Part shown: piece after piece, positions 21,422-33,876 of the stretch
Layout of the letters: each line of letters begins with the position of its first letter
Numbering within the stretch: position 1 is the stretch's first letter
DNA from: Hymenoscyphus infarciens
Taxonomy: Eukaryota; Ascomycota; Leotiomycetes; Helotiales; Helotiaceae
Direction: 5' to 3'
DNA length: 64,000 bases
Assembly: GCA_001414345.1 (NCBI GenBank)
Contig: LLCB01000071.1
Span: forward strand, 62,001-126,000
Position numbers and translations under genes: made by a program
Notes under the pieces: model-generated
Told to the model about the DNA's origin: nothing
What the model saw: only the letters and a program-made list of their open reading frames with translations
The model's database searches: none

Positions 21422-24400
21422 TTACACCTCGTCGGTCTCTTCGACGGGTCCGCATGTACAGAACAGGTTCAAGTCGCCGTATGCTATGAATGATCAGCAG
21501 TTAATTGTGGCAAGTAGTTTGAAAGAGGAACATACCATCATCCAATCTAGTGACACTAGGCCAGAATTTCTTCTCCTTCAACCATGGCAAAGGATAAGCA
21601 GCATTTTCTCGGGTATAAGAACGATCCCACTCCCCAACCAAAAGATCCTTCTGCGAATGTGGAGCATTCTTGAGAACATTTCCAGTCTTAGGAGCGGTTC
21701 CATCCTCCACAGCCTTGATCTCACCACGAATTGAGATGAGAGCATTGATGAATCGATCCAATTCCTCTTTGCTCTCTGACTCGGTGGGTTCAATCATAAG
21801 AGTGTTAGCTACGGGCCAACTCATGGTTGGAGCATGGAAACCGTAATCTTGAAGACGCTTGGCGATATCAATGGCCTCAACTCCCGAAGTTTCCTTGAAT
21901 CCTCGGACGTCGAGAATGAATTCGTGGGCGCATCGAGAGTTGGTGTTGGTATACAAAATAGGGTAGTATGGGCGAAGACGGGACATGATGTAGTTAGCGT
22001 TCAAGAGGGTAATCTTGGTTGCGTGAGTCAAACCTCGACCACCTTTAATTTGTTAGCATCTTGTCGTACACGTTTGTTGGGAGACTTACCCATCATCTTC
22101 ACATATGCCCAGCTGATTGGCAAAATGCTTGCACTTCCCCACGGAGCAGCACTAACAGGTGCAATGGCATTCTCGCCTCCCGTCTTGACCAAAGGATGGC
22201 CTGGGAGGAATGGTGCAAGATGCGACTTGACACCAATTGGACCAACTCCTGGACCACCACCACCATGAGGAATACAAAATGTCTTGTGAAGATTGAGATG
22301 ACAAACATCTGCCCCAATCTCACCAGGTGAGCACAATCCAATTTGAGCATTCATATTCGCACCATCCATGTAAACTTGACCTCCATGTTCGTGAACCAAC
22401 TCGCAGACAGCCTTCACTTCGGGCTCAAAGACACCAAAGGTAGATGGGTACGTAATCATGATGGCTCCCAATTCCTCGCTATATTTTTCACACTTCGCCT
22501 TGAGATCAGCCATATCGAGATTTCCTGTTTTGGTGTCGCATTTAACAGTCACAACCCGCATACCGGCCATTGCCGCAGATGCTGGGTTGGTGCCGTGCGC
22601 AGACACTGGAATCAAACAAATATCCCTCTTCTTTCCGGGCTGTCGTTCCTGGAATTTTCTAATGACTCGAAGTCCCGTAAACTCACCCTGTGCTCCAGAG
22701 TTTGGTTGCAAGGACACAGCATCGAATCCAGTGATCTTAGCCAGGTCAACTTCCAACTCGTCAATCATAACCTTGTAACCAGCTGCTTGCTCGGCGGGCG
22801 CAAAAGGATGAATTGATGCAAATTCCGGCCATGTAACTGGAGCCATCTCGGTAGTAGCGTTAAGCTTCATAGTACAAGATCCCAAGGGAATCATGGAATG
22901 AGTGAGAGAGAGATCCTTGGATTGAAGGTGGTGGATGTATCGAAGAAGTTGTGTTTCCGAGTGATGCGAGTTGAAAACGGGGTGTGTGAGATATTCAGAG
23001 GTTCTCTTGAAGGCGTTGGATATTTCAACCTTGCCTTTTCCAGGTAATGAATTGATAATCTCACTGATGGTGATTTCTGCCTGGGAATCAGAGAACTTGG
23101 TGAAGACTGCAAGGATATCTTGAAGATCCTTAGTATCAACGGTCTCATCAATAGTGACACCAACTCGAGAGTCATCCAAGTTTCGTAAGTTAATGTGGAA
23201 GTTTGTCGAAGCATATTCAAGTAAAGCAGCAGTTTTCTCTTTACCGAGATTAACAACGACCGTATCGAACAGCACCTGTCCATCCTCGCCCTTGCCTCTG
23301 GATCCGGTATCAAACCCAAGATTCTTCAAACCACTTTCAATGACTCTCGCGCCAAGGATAGCTCTTTCTGCAATATTCTTGAGACCCTTAGGGCCGTGAT
23401 AGACAGCGTAGAAAGCACTCATATTTGCAAGTAACGCCTGTGCTGTGCATACATTGCTGGTAGCCTTTTCTCTTCGGATATGTTGCTCTCGAGTCTGAAG
23501 TGCCAATCTCATCGCCTTGTCTCCAAGTCTATCTTTTGAAACTCCAATGAGGCGTCCTGGAATTTTCCGCTTATATTTGTCGCTAACGGCAAAGAAAGCA
23601 GCATGAGGACCACCATATCCAAAAGGAACACCAAATCTTTGGGCATTACCAAATGCAATATCTGCACCAAACTCTCCGGGTGGAGTGAGTACAGTCAGGG
23701 CAAGCAAGTCCGTAGCGACGCTCAAAGTGGCACCTTGCTCGTGGATGACATCTGACAAAGCCTTGAAATCTTCCACGCCTCCTTCGGTATCGGGGTATTG
23801 AACAAGTACACCGATGAGGTCGTTTCCAAGTTCCTTAATGCGCTTTCCTCCATCTGCAAGAACATCACCAATTTCAATCTTGATATCAAATCCATCTGCC
23901 CGACTCTGCAATACAGCCTTTGTTTGGGGGTGGACCAAGTGACTGACGAAAAAGGTCTTGTTTTTGCTCTTTTGTCTTGAAACTGGCAGAGCGTTCATGG
24001 ACAATGTCATTGCTTCAGCAGCAGCAGTTCCCTCATCCAGCAAAGATGCATTGGAGATTGGAAGCGCAGTAAGGTCGCAGACAAGAGTTTGGAAGTTTAG
24101 CAACGATTCCAAACGACCCTGACTGATTTCTGGTTGGTAAGGAGTGTAACTGGTATACCATCCTGGCCCTTCCAGCACATTTCGTTTAATGACTTCTGGT
24201 ACTCGGGTGCCTGCATATCCACAACCGATATAACTTCGCATAATAGTATTCTTGGACGCAATTGACTTGAGTCTTGCCAAAAGCTGGGATTCCGTGAAGC
24301 CCTCCTCTCCGCCATTTTGTGTAGCTTCGATGTCAAGGTCGGATGAGGACAGAATGTTGCTTGGGAGAACTTGTTTTACGAATTCGTCCAAGCTGTTCAC

Positions 24401-24709
24401 TGGTGGATCCAAAGCTTTCAGCATCTGCTCTGTAGCATCTGGAGTTGGCCCAATGTGTCTTCGCGCGAAAGTGTCTAGAGGAAGATATGCCCCCCGCGAA
24501 GCAGCAGTATCTGGGATAGTATTGGAATCGTCATTGGCGGAGCTCGTGTAGAAAGTACGTCGACCAATTGCTCGTGGAGAAGAAGTCAGGAAAGGGCGCT
24601 GAGAGAGGCATTGTCGAGTGCGAGAGGACGAGCTTCCCAAAGTCAAGATTCTCGATTGAAGGGTTACTTTTCGAAGCTGAGCTCGAACAGCGAGGGTAGA
24701 AGCCGCCAT
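21422..24709 (-). CDS. GCV2: glycine dehydrogenase (decarboxylating), P-protein of the glycine cleavage system, mitochondrial
   Basis: Exons 24709-22090, 22042-21536 and 21483-21422 join over introns of 47 bp (GTAAGT, branch GCTAAC) and 52 bp (GTATGT...CATAG) to 1062 residues, the normal length of fungal P-proteins. It decarboxylates glycine and passes the aminomethyl group to lipoyl H-protein in the mitochondrial matrix, supplying one-carbon units. Residues 1-60 form an Arg/Ser-rich, acid-poor targeting sequence ([14 protein letters not shown]). The body carries FARRHIGP near residue 80, the first aminotransferase-like half, and the second half with [13 protein letters not shown] and [18 protein letters not shown]. 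The Lys in HKTF (about residue 809) is the pyridoxal-phosphate lysine by family knowledge. The C-terminal CTCGPVEE ending appears only after the last exon is joined. The gene diverges from TOM5 with 499 bp between starts. Confidence 0.97.
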
Positions 24710-25208
24710 GGCGACGGGGTTTTGAAAGGTGAGAAGAATACCAAAGAAAAGTCGGTGAAGTTTTTGGGTGTAGGTATGGGATGATGATGAGCCGAGGGAC
24801 GGCGGGGTTGGTTATCAAGCGAGGCAGGAGAATCAGCTTTGTTGCATTGCGTGCAGGTGGGTTTTCGAGAAGATGGAGCGGAATGGAAAGTTCGGTGTAA
24901 AGGGAAGAGGAAGGTATTCGAGAAGTGGAAAAGCTTCCCAAGAAGAATCTATGGTGGTATGACAGCGTAAAGGTGGGAGAGCGACAGCAAAATATAAAAA
25001 CGCGATAAACTTCCGAGGGGCGACAACATCCCTGTCTATCGGGAATACAGACTAGCGCCGGCTTTGCCCCTGCCCCGTCCCGGTCCTGCATCGGAGCTTC
25101 TACAGGTCAACTTGAAAAGCATCATCAGTAAATTTCCATTATTGCTACCGACTCCACCATCTCCAAATCCACGTCAAACCCTCAACGTCAATAAGAAATT
25201 CTGCAAAT
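24710..25208. promoter_or_regulatory. divergent promoter region between GCV2 and TOM5
   Basis: A 499-bp spacer separates two outward-facing mitochondrial-protein genes, so both promoters must lie here. It is mixed in composition, with C-rich patches near 25050-25085 and a TATAAAAA-like match (AAAATATAAAAACG) near 24990-25003. No specific binding site can be assigned. Confidence 0.6.
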
Positions 25209-25472
25209 ATGTTCGGAGGACGTAAGTTTGCCTGCTCGTACCCTTTTTGCACCAGGCAGCCTAACTAATACTCTTTCAGCACCCCCACCCGCTAGTGCTG
25301 CTGAGATCAAGCAACTTGAAGACGAGGCTTTGTTGACCGTTCAGCGCGTTATCTTTGGCGCCATTGTATTGTATCTGTGTAAGTAACTTAAACCTTTTTG
25401 TGGAAATTAATAACTAACTTGCAAAACCAAACAGCTCCCTTCGCAGTCGATGCCCTCAAAGGATTCATGTAA
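25209..25472 (+). CDS. TOM5: TOM5, small subunit of the mitochondrial outer-membrane import complex
   Basis: Three tiny exons, 25209-25221, 25280-25378 and 25435-25472, join over 58- and 56-bp introns (both GTAAGT donors, CTAAC branch sites) to 49 residues. The protein starts MFGGPPPPAS, has a charged helix with EIKQLEDEALLTVQ, and ends in one transmembrane segment (VIFGAIVLYLSPFAVDALKG). This matches fungal Tom5: short, Pro-rich start, tail-anchored, ending in the LYLSPF motif. Tom5 helps assemble the TOM core and pass preproteins from receptors to the Tom40 channel (family knowledge). It is too short and too interrupted to appear as a long open frame. Confidence 0.9.
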
Positions 25473-25993
25473 ATCAACCACGGCGGAAATGTTCGATATG
25501 GAGTACCCAAATCACCGAGGTCGGATTGGGCGTTGTATCATAGGAAGAGTGTAATGGAATAACGGCCTTGGATCCCGAATGTATCATAAACACAGAGTCT
25601 GGTTCTGGGTCTGGTTCGACTGGTCGGGAACACATAATGAACTGCAAATCGCAAACCCCCTTTTCTGAAATCTGGACTCCAACCGGGAACTTTGCTGCTG
25701 TTGAACTTTGGAGAGGGGCGTGTGGTTGCTACACATAGTCTAAGAGACCCTCCCTCAGATACGAAGTGAATAGAGGATAATGCTTCGGAAAATATACGAA
25801 TGTGCTATGCTCTGCTGGTAAGATATGTTCCGTGAAGACCCTCATCTATTACTTTGGGGGAGAGTAATTGGGCTTGGCTCCTGGCTGGCTTACATCTGCT
25901 AAGAGTAGGCCTCAGCCTCAATATCTCAACATGTACGAATTGCCTTGCTACACCACTACAAAAACAAAAACAAATCCCATTGCACCCCCTATC
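25473..25993. other. intergenic, 3' flank of TOM5
   Basis: No gene or repeat recognised. Confidence 0.4.
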
Positions 25994-26709
25994 ATGGACA
26001 AAGATTTTGCAAATTTCCGGGAAGATCTCATCGTAATGTTCCCCAGAAACGTGTTGAGCTTCCAGAGATCCGAGGACACGAGAGGAAGATCACAGGCAAC
26101 AGTAAAGTGGCTTTTCAATTCCTCCACGGACATCGAAAATGGAAGCGTACATCTAGTGTTAGACTACTTTCATCGCCAGATTTCTTAAATCGACCCCCAC
26201 TCGGTATAATTCAATATGAGAATGACCTGGCCAGACCGATTCACACTGCATTTACTGAAGCAGTTCTCTCGCAATGAAAACGCGACAAAGCCATAGTTTA
26301 TGGGAATGAGTCAAAGAAATTCATATTTGAACATGACCTTATGAATGTAAGTTTCCTGGATAGATGATGATTTATTTACTCTTGTGGCTTCTGATTGGAA
26401 ATAGCAGAACGGAATCCTCTTCGTTCCCCATCTAGAGTGGATTTCTAGTTGGGCTGGTGCGGCAAAGAAAAGAAAGTGGATGGGCGTTATCGATGAGTCC
26501 TTGGCCGGACTTTGCGAACCACTGAAATGTAAGTTCAAGCGCCCAAGATCTTACCATCAACATAAAAAGCTTCAAACCCCGCCGCAACCTCAAAGACCCC
26601 CAGCGAAGCATCAAAAAAGTTCTTCGCAAAGATTTCAACACAGTTTCGATTGTCTTGGAGAATTGAGGAGAATGAGGATTTTGAGATTGCCATTCTTCAA
26701 TTTGCTTAG
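25994..26709 (+). pseudogene. probable degenerate gene of unknown function
   Basis: Coding-like pieces follow one another: MDKDFANFREDLIVMFP... from 25994 to about 26186 (stop TAA 26186-26188), then in a shifted frame FLNRPPLGIIQYENDLARP to TGA 26275-26277, continuing in the same frame with DKAIVYGNESKKFIFEHDLMN up to a GTAAGT donor near 26347. After an intron, GILFVPHLEWISSWAGAAKK leads to a GTAAGT donor near 26530. A 44-bp intron with matching phase leads to KTPSEASKKFFAKISTQF...EDFEIAILQFA and TAG at 26707-26709. The splice sites and phases in the 3' half look genuine. One frameshift and one stop spoil the 5' half, so I call it a pseudogene; an undetected intron could still rescue it. I recognise no family. 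Confidence 0.45.
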
Positions 26710-27981
26710 AGTAATGCTTTCTATTGTTCCAGAATATCTGCAAGAATGTATTCCGATCGCTCTTTCCATTTGGAATAACGGCTTTGATGGAGTTGCAAGA
26801 TAATAAGGAAGAGAAACAACTATGCTAGGGAGCAAGCCCATTTGCACTCTCATCTGTGGCTGTCCCTATCACAAACCAACTTCGGAACTTCTACATTTGT
26901 TGCATTTTCAGAACAACAATTGCAAGCACACTTAGATGTACTTCAAAAAATACGGAGGTAATACGGCGTACATGAGTTGATTACAGTACTTGCATAGCAG
27001 AGGTACCTCCGTTTCTTCGATTGGGGCTACTCGAGAGAGAAAGGAAAGAAACATTTTCCGTTATCACCTAATTACCCTCAATTGTCACCTCAATTGTTTT
27101 GTGCTTCAAAGGCGCCGAATTTCCCCGTACACTAGAGGGCGCAGGAAATCGCAACTGGGCAAGAATCGAATACCCCTATTTTGCTACATCGTTGTTCGAG
27201 CAAGACTCGCAAAATCAATTTCATTGTCCCAAACAACTGGAATAATCAGACTCCATTCTTCTAGAGTTGGGCACTTGCAAAAGTACAAGTGCCATCTCGC
27301 TTCTTTCTGTCAGTCGCTCTTTCCTCAAAACTACCGACACTATCAATCCTTACCAATTCGCTCCTTCCTCGACACCACCGCACCTGATCGGAAAACAGAC
27401 ACACTCAAGTATTTAAGGCCCTCTTCCCTCCCTCTCCAACCTTCTCTTCCACAACATTTTCTTCAACACTTCAACACTCCAACAACAACTCGACCAACTC
27501 CAATCTACCTCAACCTCAACTATCCAATCCCTCCTCTTCTATATCCCTCACGCCTCAGGTACGTCCAACAGCCTCATAACCATTATCTCATACTTCCTCT
27601 ATGTTGCAGCGACTTGACTCGGACCTCACCTTTCATTAGCTTGCAAAGACGTTATTTCTCACTCGCTCTCTCACCTTTGAGTGAATCGAGGATTTATTCA
27701 GGAGCTGACCTTTGCTTTGTCTATCTTAGCTCAACATTTTTTCAACAACCTCTACAGCTCTGAGATTTCGAAAGTCACCACAACAACTTTAACATCGATA
27801 AGTCAACAACCAACATCACTTTTCCGTGTCAAAGACTACTTCCCCTTCTCCGATTTATCTACAGTCCAACGCCGCTTTTCCACGACGAACAAAGCATTAT
27901 CCTAATGGTCTGAAACAATTGAACCCGATTGACGGAAAAGATCTGGGTAATCATTCTCAGCAGCACAGAATCTATCTCTAA
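26710..27981. other. long CT-rich upstream region of the GTPase gene
   Basis: From about 27390 onward the plus strand is strongly pyrimidine-rich (CTTCC, CTCC, TTCAACA), typical of fungal promoters and leaders, with a TATTTAAGG element near 27408. The 257-codon open frame across 26990-27763 reflects this composition. The leader may be long, since no other gene intervenes. Confidence 0.5.
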
Positions 27982-30900
27982 ATGCTGAATTTCAAAATCA
28001 AACGTGAATCCCCGGAATCAGAACCTTCAGTGGAGCCTCCAAACATGTCGGACGAACCTTCACTGTTCGTGGAGGACGATAACCCTCCTCAGGCCGAAGA
28101 CGAAGCAGAAAATATGGATGATATTTATGGCGCCGATGAGGGTGAAACAGAACCCTTGATGCAACCTGGCGAAGCAGCATGGCAAAATTGTGGTGATCTC
28201 GACAAGCTTCATCAAGTTTTAACCAAAGAGCAAGCTGTTGAAGATGCCCTAGTTTTCATTGACAAATTAGACCGCGTTCTTAAACGCTACTCTTCGAAAA
28301 TCAACAGCGTTAAGAAATGGCTCTCGAGAATTCGTATGTTTTTTTTTTCGTTGCTCTTTTTTTTCATTTTCCAAAGACTAAATTGCTAACACAGTTTCCA
28401 GAGGAAATTCGTTCCAGAAAGAAGACGCATAGGGTACTAGTTGGGTTCCTTGGCGCATCAGGTAAGGATTAATCTCCGCAGCAAAAGTTTACAAAAGCTT
28501 ACATTTCAAGGTTGCGGCAAATCTACTCTCGTCAATGCATTGCTTGGAGATGAAGATTTATTGCCAGCAGATGACATGAAAGCATGTACAGCGGTTGTCA
28601 TCGAGATATCATATCAGACCAAAGACCTCCCTACCCCTCCATACGAGGGAATTGTCGACAGAATTAGCGCGGAAGAATGGGGAGCAGAACTCAAGATTCT
28701 TTTCGAAGAGCTGGCAAACAAAGAGAAAGAAGACGAGTATGAAGACGGCGACGGAGACGCAGAAAGAGACCAGCGAATCATGAAGACGTTCCACAAAGTT
28801 CAAGTACTCTACCCTGAGATCACGGCAATCGAAAACCTAAAGCAATTTAATGTTTCACGCCTTCTCGAGCATGTTAATGTCAAGGACATCTTGGGGGAGA
28901 CTAAAAACATTTCAAGTTTTACTCGAGCCGATTTCACTCGCCAAATTAAGGAATACATCAACAGCAAAGATCCCGAAGCAGGCAACGAAAATTCTTTCAG
29001 TCAATGGCCTTTGGTAAAACTGGTGAGTCTGTATGTCAAATCCGAGATTTTGAAAGATGGGGTTGTCTTGGTTGATTTGCCCGGATATGGTGATACCAAC
29101 GTTGCAAGAGGTTCAATCGCCGATAGTTATCAAAAGAATCTGGCTGTGAATTGTGTTCTAGCAGCGAGCGATCGACCAATTTCGAACTCTGCTGCTCATG
29201 ACTTGTTAGGAAAGGTTGCACAAAGGACTTTAACACTTGAGAACAGATTAACCAGTGAAACTCTGTGTTTTATAGTCACCAAGACCGACGATAATATCAG
29301 GCATAATCGACTCATTGAGCAACATTCTATACTGAGAGGGGAACTTGGTCCACTTTTCCAACAAAAACACACTTTAGAACATGATCTCGGAGAGTTGCAA
29401 AACTTCTGCAAAAACCTTGAAAAGGGACAGACTACCGACAATAGACGACTAAGTCGTCGTACTCGCGACCTTTGGAAAGAAAAAGCAATTAGAGACAAAC
29501 CTAAGGGTTCCGAAGCCCAGGGCAACCAAACCGTTCGACAAACCCGCCCTAAGAAGCGCAAGCGGGCTGATGATGTTGAGGTTCCAGGTATTGCTCTGAA
29601 TTGTTGAAAATGACTTTCAGCTTACTCTTGAATCAGGTCCATCAGACTCACCCACTGAAATCGGAAAACAACAGGCGAGTCTGGCTAAGATTGAGAGTAT
29701 TATGCGAGACATTGAAGAGACCCAAGAAAGAATCGCAAAGAGCAGCGCTCTACTCCGTCATCACACCAAACGTACGACCCGTACTACAGAGTGTCTAGAA
29801 CGCGTAGAATCTAGAATTAAATCAACAGTCATCAAGTATCGCAACAAATTAATCACGGAAGCGATCAGAAAAGATTTTGCCGTTATGACTGAATCTCTTC
29901 CACGCAAAAACAACCGCCCTCTCGGAGTTTTCTGTGTATCTTCACATGCGTTTTTCGATATCCGGAAAAACACAAAACCGTATGAAGGTTTCCCAAAGTT
30001 GAAAGACAGCAACATTAGTTCACTCAGTAAGTGGCTCGTGGGCACGACGTTGGCTTCCCGCGAGCAATCGGCAGACGCATTCCTCCACGCCGTTGAAGGA
30101 CTGGAGCTGTCAATGGCATCATGGCTTCAAAAAAGCACAAACAATTTCAAAATTACAACTGAAATGAGAGGCTGCGTTGAAACGATCTTCAATTCCAACT
30201 TTGAAGCCCTTCAGAAGGTAAGATCAAACCCCCCCCAATGCCCTGTTTCTAGAAAACAGACCAACTAATTAATGCAAAGAACCTTTCAAACTTGAATCTA
30301 GAATTGGTAAAGAACTGCAAGGACTTGATACAGAAAGACTTGGGCGAGGAAATCCTCGGTGTGCAAAGTAAAGCTGCCGAAGATGCTATCAAGCTTGTGA
30401 AAAGCTGGTGCAAGCTGCCTTGGGCTACGCACCGAGCAACTAACAAAGGTAAAGGTGATTGGACAACCACAAAGGGGCAGGTGATACAATGGAACGAGGA
30501 CTTGTGAGTTATGGCTGCCCACTTGAAGTTGTTTTCAAATTATTAACCATTTTTTTAGGGTCGGACTTTTTCTTGATCCTCTCTTGAAACAATGGACTAA
30601 AACCGTTCATGAACTTCTTCCTGGCCAGAAAGATTATTACAATGCGGGTGTTTCTCTTCACATCAACAAGTTTCTTAACCAAGTCAGAGCGGCCGTGTTG
30701 GAAATTTCCCCGGAGATCGCAATTCCGGTCGATCAATGGAAGGAAAGCATTACCCGAACGCCAATTCAAATTGTGGAAGTTTCAACTGCAATTTTTTCTG
30801 GACCTATTGCTGCTGCTGCGAATTCTGCACATCGGCATGTTAAACCAACTATTGAAGAACATTGGGAGCCAATTTATATTCAATGTGGTGCAGAATCTGG

Positions 30901-31432
30901 TAGGTTTTTGCCTTCGAGGGTTTTGAAACACTGAAGACCTGTAGCTAACTTTTACTTTAAAGGAAGGGGCCACAATAAACGCAATAAGAAGACTCATATG
31001 GATCATATAAAGAATGATTCTATGATGATGTATCAAGATTGTGCAGCTTCTATTCAAGGAACATTCGACCAACTCTGGACCGATCTTCCAACTGTTTTCA
31101 AAAATGAAATTCATCCAATAAGCAGCAATATCAGAGAGGAATTCCTGGACATGATCATTAACAACACCTCTGATAGTGGACTCAAACCTGCAGAGCGGTC
31201 ATCGACAATAACCAGAAACAAATTATCCAAGGATACCATGAGACTCTTCAACAAATTGAAAAGCTCGTGGGCAGAATTATCTATTAGCCCGGCTGATGAG
31301 GACGAGGAGAATATTGATGAAGATCGATACATCCCACTTCCAGATCTTAATGAGCTTTCGGAATCTGAGGATGACGGTAGCGATGTTTCTGATTCGGAAA
31401 AGAGTGACTTGGAGGATGATAGCGAGAATTAA
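27982..31432 (+). CDS. large dynamin-like GTPase resembling nuclear GTPase SLIP-GC
   Basis: Seven exons: 27982-28333, 28402-28461, 28511-29587, 29637-30217, 30280-30503, 30559-30899 and 30963-31432. Introns are 49-68 bp, every phase agrees, and the product is 1034 residues. The N-terminal 100 residues are acidic. The G domain has the P-loop GASGCGKST (about 134-143, split by intron 2), G3 motif VDLPGYGDTN (about 325) and G4 motif VTKTDD (about 393). A basic stretch TRPKKRKRADD (about 485) could be a nuclear signal. Long helical regions follow, and the C-terminus is very acidic (SESEDDGSDVSDSEKSD). Large spacing between motifs and the helical tail fit the dynamin superfamily, nearest in style to SLIP-GC/NUGGC. 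Function in fungi is not established. The start could alternatively be the ATG at 28045. Confidence 0.85.
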
Positions 31433-32970
31433 GCGAACTCCCTGGCTTCTTTGGGGGAAAAAACGACTTTTCTACTTCTTACGATGAGGACAGTGATGGC
31501 GAAGGACATCTGAGCTATCTCTCATATCTATCAGTTCTAAAATTGTCTGAGTGATCTCCAGAGAGAGAGACTACCAAAGAATACACACCACAGATTCGCC
31601 CCCCCTTTCCAAAAAAAGGCATTTACTACACCATATCGAAAAGCAAAACACGCACATTACCACAATAGCATCACCCGCGTTGATTTTTTTTTCGATATCC
31701 TCCTTCCCCAATTACAGCAATAGCAAGTTTTCCTTCTTTGCGGTCATTATTTTGATATTTCGAGATTGGTTGCTCTGGCCTAAACGAAGGCGTTGGGTTT
31801 TCAAGAAAACATGGAGAGCTTCACAAGTTAGCAATCAATCCCCTTTGATTTTCCCCCTTATCCCTAACCCCCCATTTCCAAGTTTTCCTATTTCCAAAAA
31901 ACGAATTTGAATTTGCGAATATTTATTTGTTGCTTTGGAGGAAAGCGCTGGATTCAAGATTTACGTACACACAGCCTTCTTCAGACACTTAGCAATCAAT
32001 TGAGCAATTCAAATTCAGTTTAAGTTCTGCTGTGAGACCATGTTGTGATTTTGAATATGACTGGAAACCTTCGTTTCGAGAATGAAGGTTTGTGTTTCTG
32101 TAAGGATCCTAATGTTTAGTCTGCGTACACTGCCTCTCTCTATTGCTTCAGCCTAGGACAATTAGGAATATTGTCCGAAATGGTTTGTGAAAATTAGATC
32201 GATTGTCTGAGAAATGCTTCGGAGAATCGGAAGGTCAAGTTTTTGATTGTATCAAACCTTCTCGAGCAATAATTTTCTCTTCATATAATAATAGAGGCTA
32301 GGTAAATGGCCCCCACGCTCTTGCTCCTCGTGACGTATATCTTCAGGGTAGGGTTTTGATTAAAGTTCCCCATGGTGCGCTTGTTATTTCGAGGGTAAAG
32401 AATAATTTGTTTTCTTTGGAAGTCAAATTCCTTTGAAGCCTAAATTGGTACCTCGAAGTCGGAGAAGGGTAGGTTTTCATTGTTTTGCGTACAAATCTCG
32501 CGAAAAACTCCGAGCCTCCTACAGTACCTGAAATGAAAAGAACATTGTTTGTAGACTCATCTTAATGGTAGAGATGCTTCATAGAAAACATTACTCCTCC
32601 CTTACTAAATTGTCTTTGTCTGTCTAGTAGGAATTGTGAGCGTAAAGTGAAGAGATTTAGTTTTGGTGTAAAAATGCCGTTTGGCCCTCACTTGAAGTGG
32701 GATACTGTAGACCTTTTCGTACAACCCTTCTTCACATGAGTGCTCGCGGAGTAATGCTCACTTCTTTTATCTTGGGATCCGGAAATCCCCCTTGCCAATG
32801 ACTAATTGGTGTGAACTTGGGTCTTCAAAGGCATTGGGAAACATGGCACTCTACCTCCATGGAAAGGAAGTACCAAGAACGCAGAGATAAAAAACCAAAG
32901 ATGGTTTCAATGACTTATGTACAAAAGCAAAGAAAATCTTCCTGCGAAGCCTACAACTACATCCTTTCAA
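31433..32970. other. intergenic, convergent 3' flanks
   Basis: Lies between the 3' ends of the GTPase gene and NDUFA8. Mostly AT-leaning with T-rich runs. No gene, RNA or repeat is recognised. Confidence 0.4.
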
Positions 32971-33876
32971 TTATGGACCATGATGAGCGTATTTCTGGTG
33001 TTTGCGCAAATGAACTTGGACTTCCCCTTCTGGACTGTCTGGGATTTTTTTATCAAGTTGCTACAAGAAGTTTTTTCCGTTAGTATTCTTTCAAAAGGTT
33101 GATGGTTTGGGGTAGACTAACCAAATTGTCAAAGACACATTTGTTGAGTTTCCACTCTGCTGGACGACATTGCCATAATTGCTGGTTATTGTTATCTGAT
33201 ATATGAGTAAGCCTTACTATCTCTAGAAAGTATGTTTGCGAAAAATGAGGAGGAACTAGGGCTGTGAGAGGAGGAGACCAAGTCTCTGTCCTCCCAAAAC
33301 AACCTGAAGAGAAAGAAGTAAATCGAAAACCCACCTAAACAAGTCCAATGCTTCCGGAATTCAGCGAGGCAGTGCTTGTTGACATCTTCTATACTGTTTG
33401 ACCCAAAAGTTAGCATTATATTCGTTTGTAGCCAAGCGACCACTCATTCCGCAATTGACTTCCCCCCACTACATCCCCAATTCCTCGACACCACAACCTA
33501 ATGCGTAGATCACCCAGATTCAAATGTAACGCCCCCAGTTGAAATATAGTACTTACACGCTCTTTGCGCATCTCGTAACCCGTCTTCCCTCCTTCAAGCA
33601 ATCCAACTCTCCTCGTCCCGGGTTCTCCGTCTTGCATTGCATGAAATCATCATTGTAGGCCTTGCATCTTGCGCCGATGAAGAAACTGGCTGATAGTAGA
33701 GGTGCCGAACTCGCTCCTATCTCTTCGACCGCTGGGATCTCTTTGGGGAGAGGTGTGGTGTCGACGAGGGTGGTTTGATTGAATCTGTATTTTGCTTTCC
33801 GTTAACAATTGGACCGCGAGGACGGGAGGGAGCATTGTAGTTCGGGGGAAACATACACCGCCCGTCTTCCTGACAT
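32971..33876 (-). CDS. NDUFA8: NADH:ubiquinone oxidoreductase (complex I) NDUFA8-type subunit
   Basis: Five exons, 33876-33857, 33784-33557, 33393-33335, 33195-33122 and 33060-32971, join over introns of 72, 163, 139 and 61 bp with matching phases, giving 156 residues. It is an accessory subunit of mitochondrial complex I on the intermembrane-space side, folded through CX9C disulphides by the Mia40 pathway (family knowledge). Four CX9C motifs are visible: CKAYNDDFMQC, CLKEGRRVTRC, CLAEFRKHWTC and CRPAEWKLNKC. The block PLPKEIPAVEEIGASSAPLL precedes them, and the C-terminus reads QKYAHHGP, all typical of the fungal 20.8-kDa subunit. There is no cleavable presequence, as expected. It shares a 418-bp divergent promoter with the nucleoporin gene. 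Confidence 0.93.

Noticed and set aside
26990..27763. 257-codon plus-strand open frame
   Set aside because: Pyrimidine-rich promoter/leader sequence upstream of the GTPase gene; the translation is Ser/Leu/Pro low-complexity with no domain.
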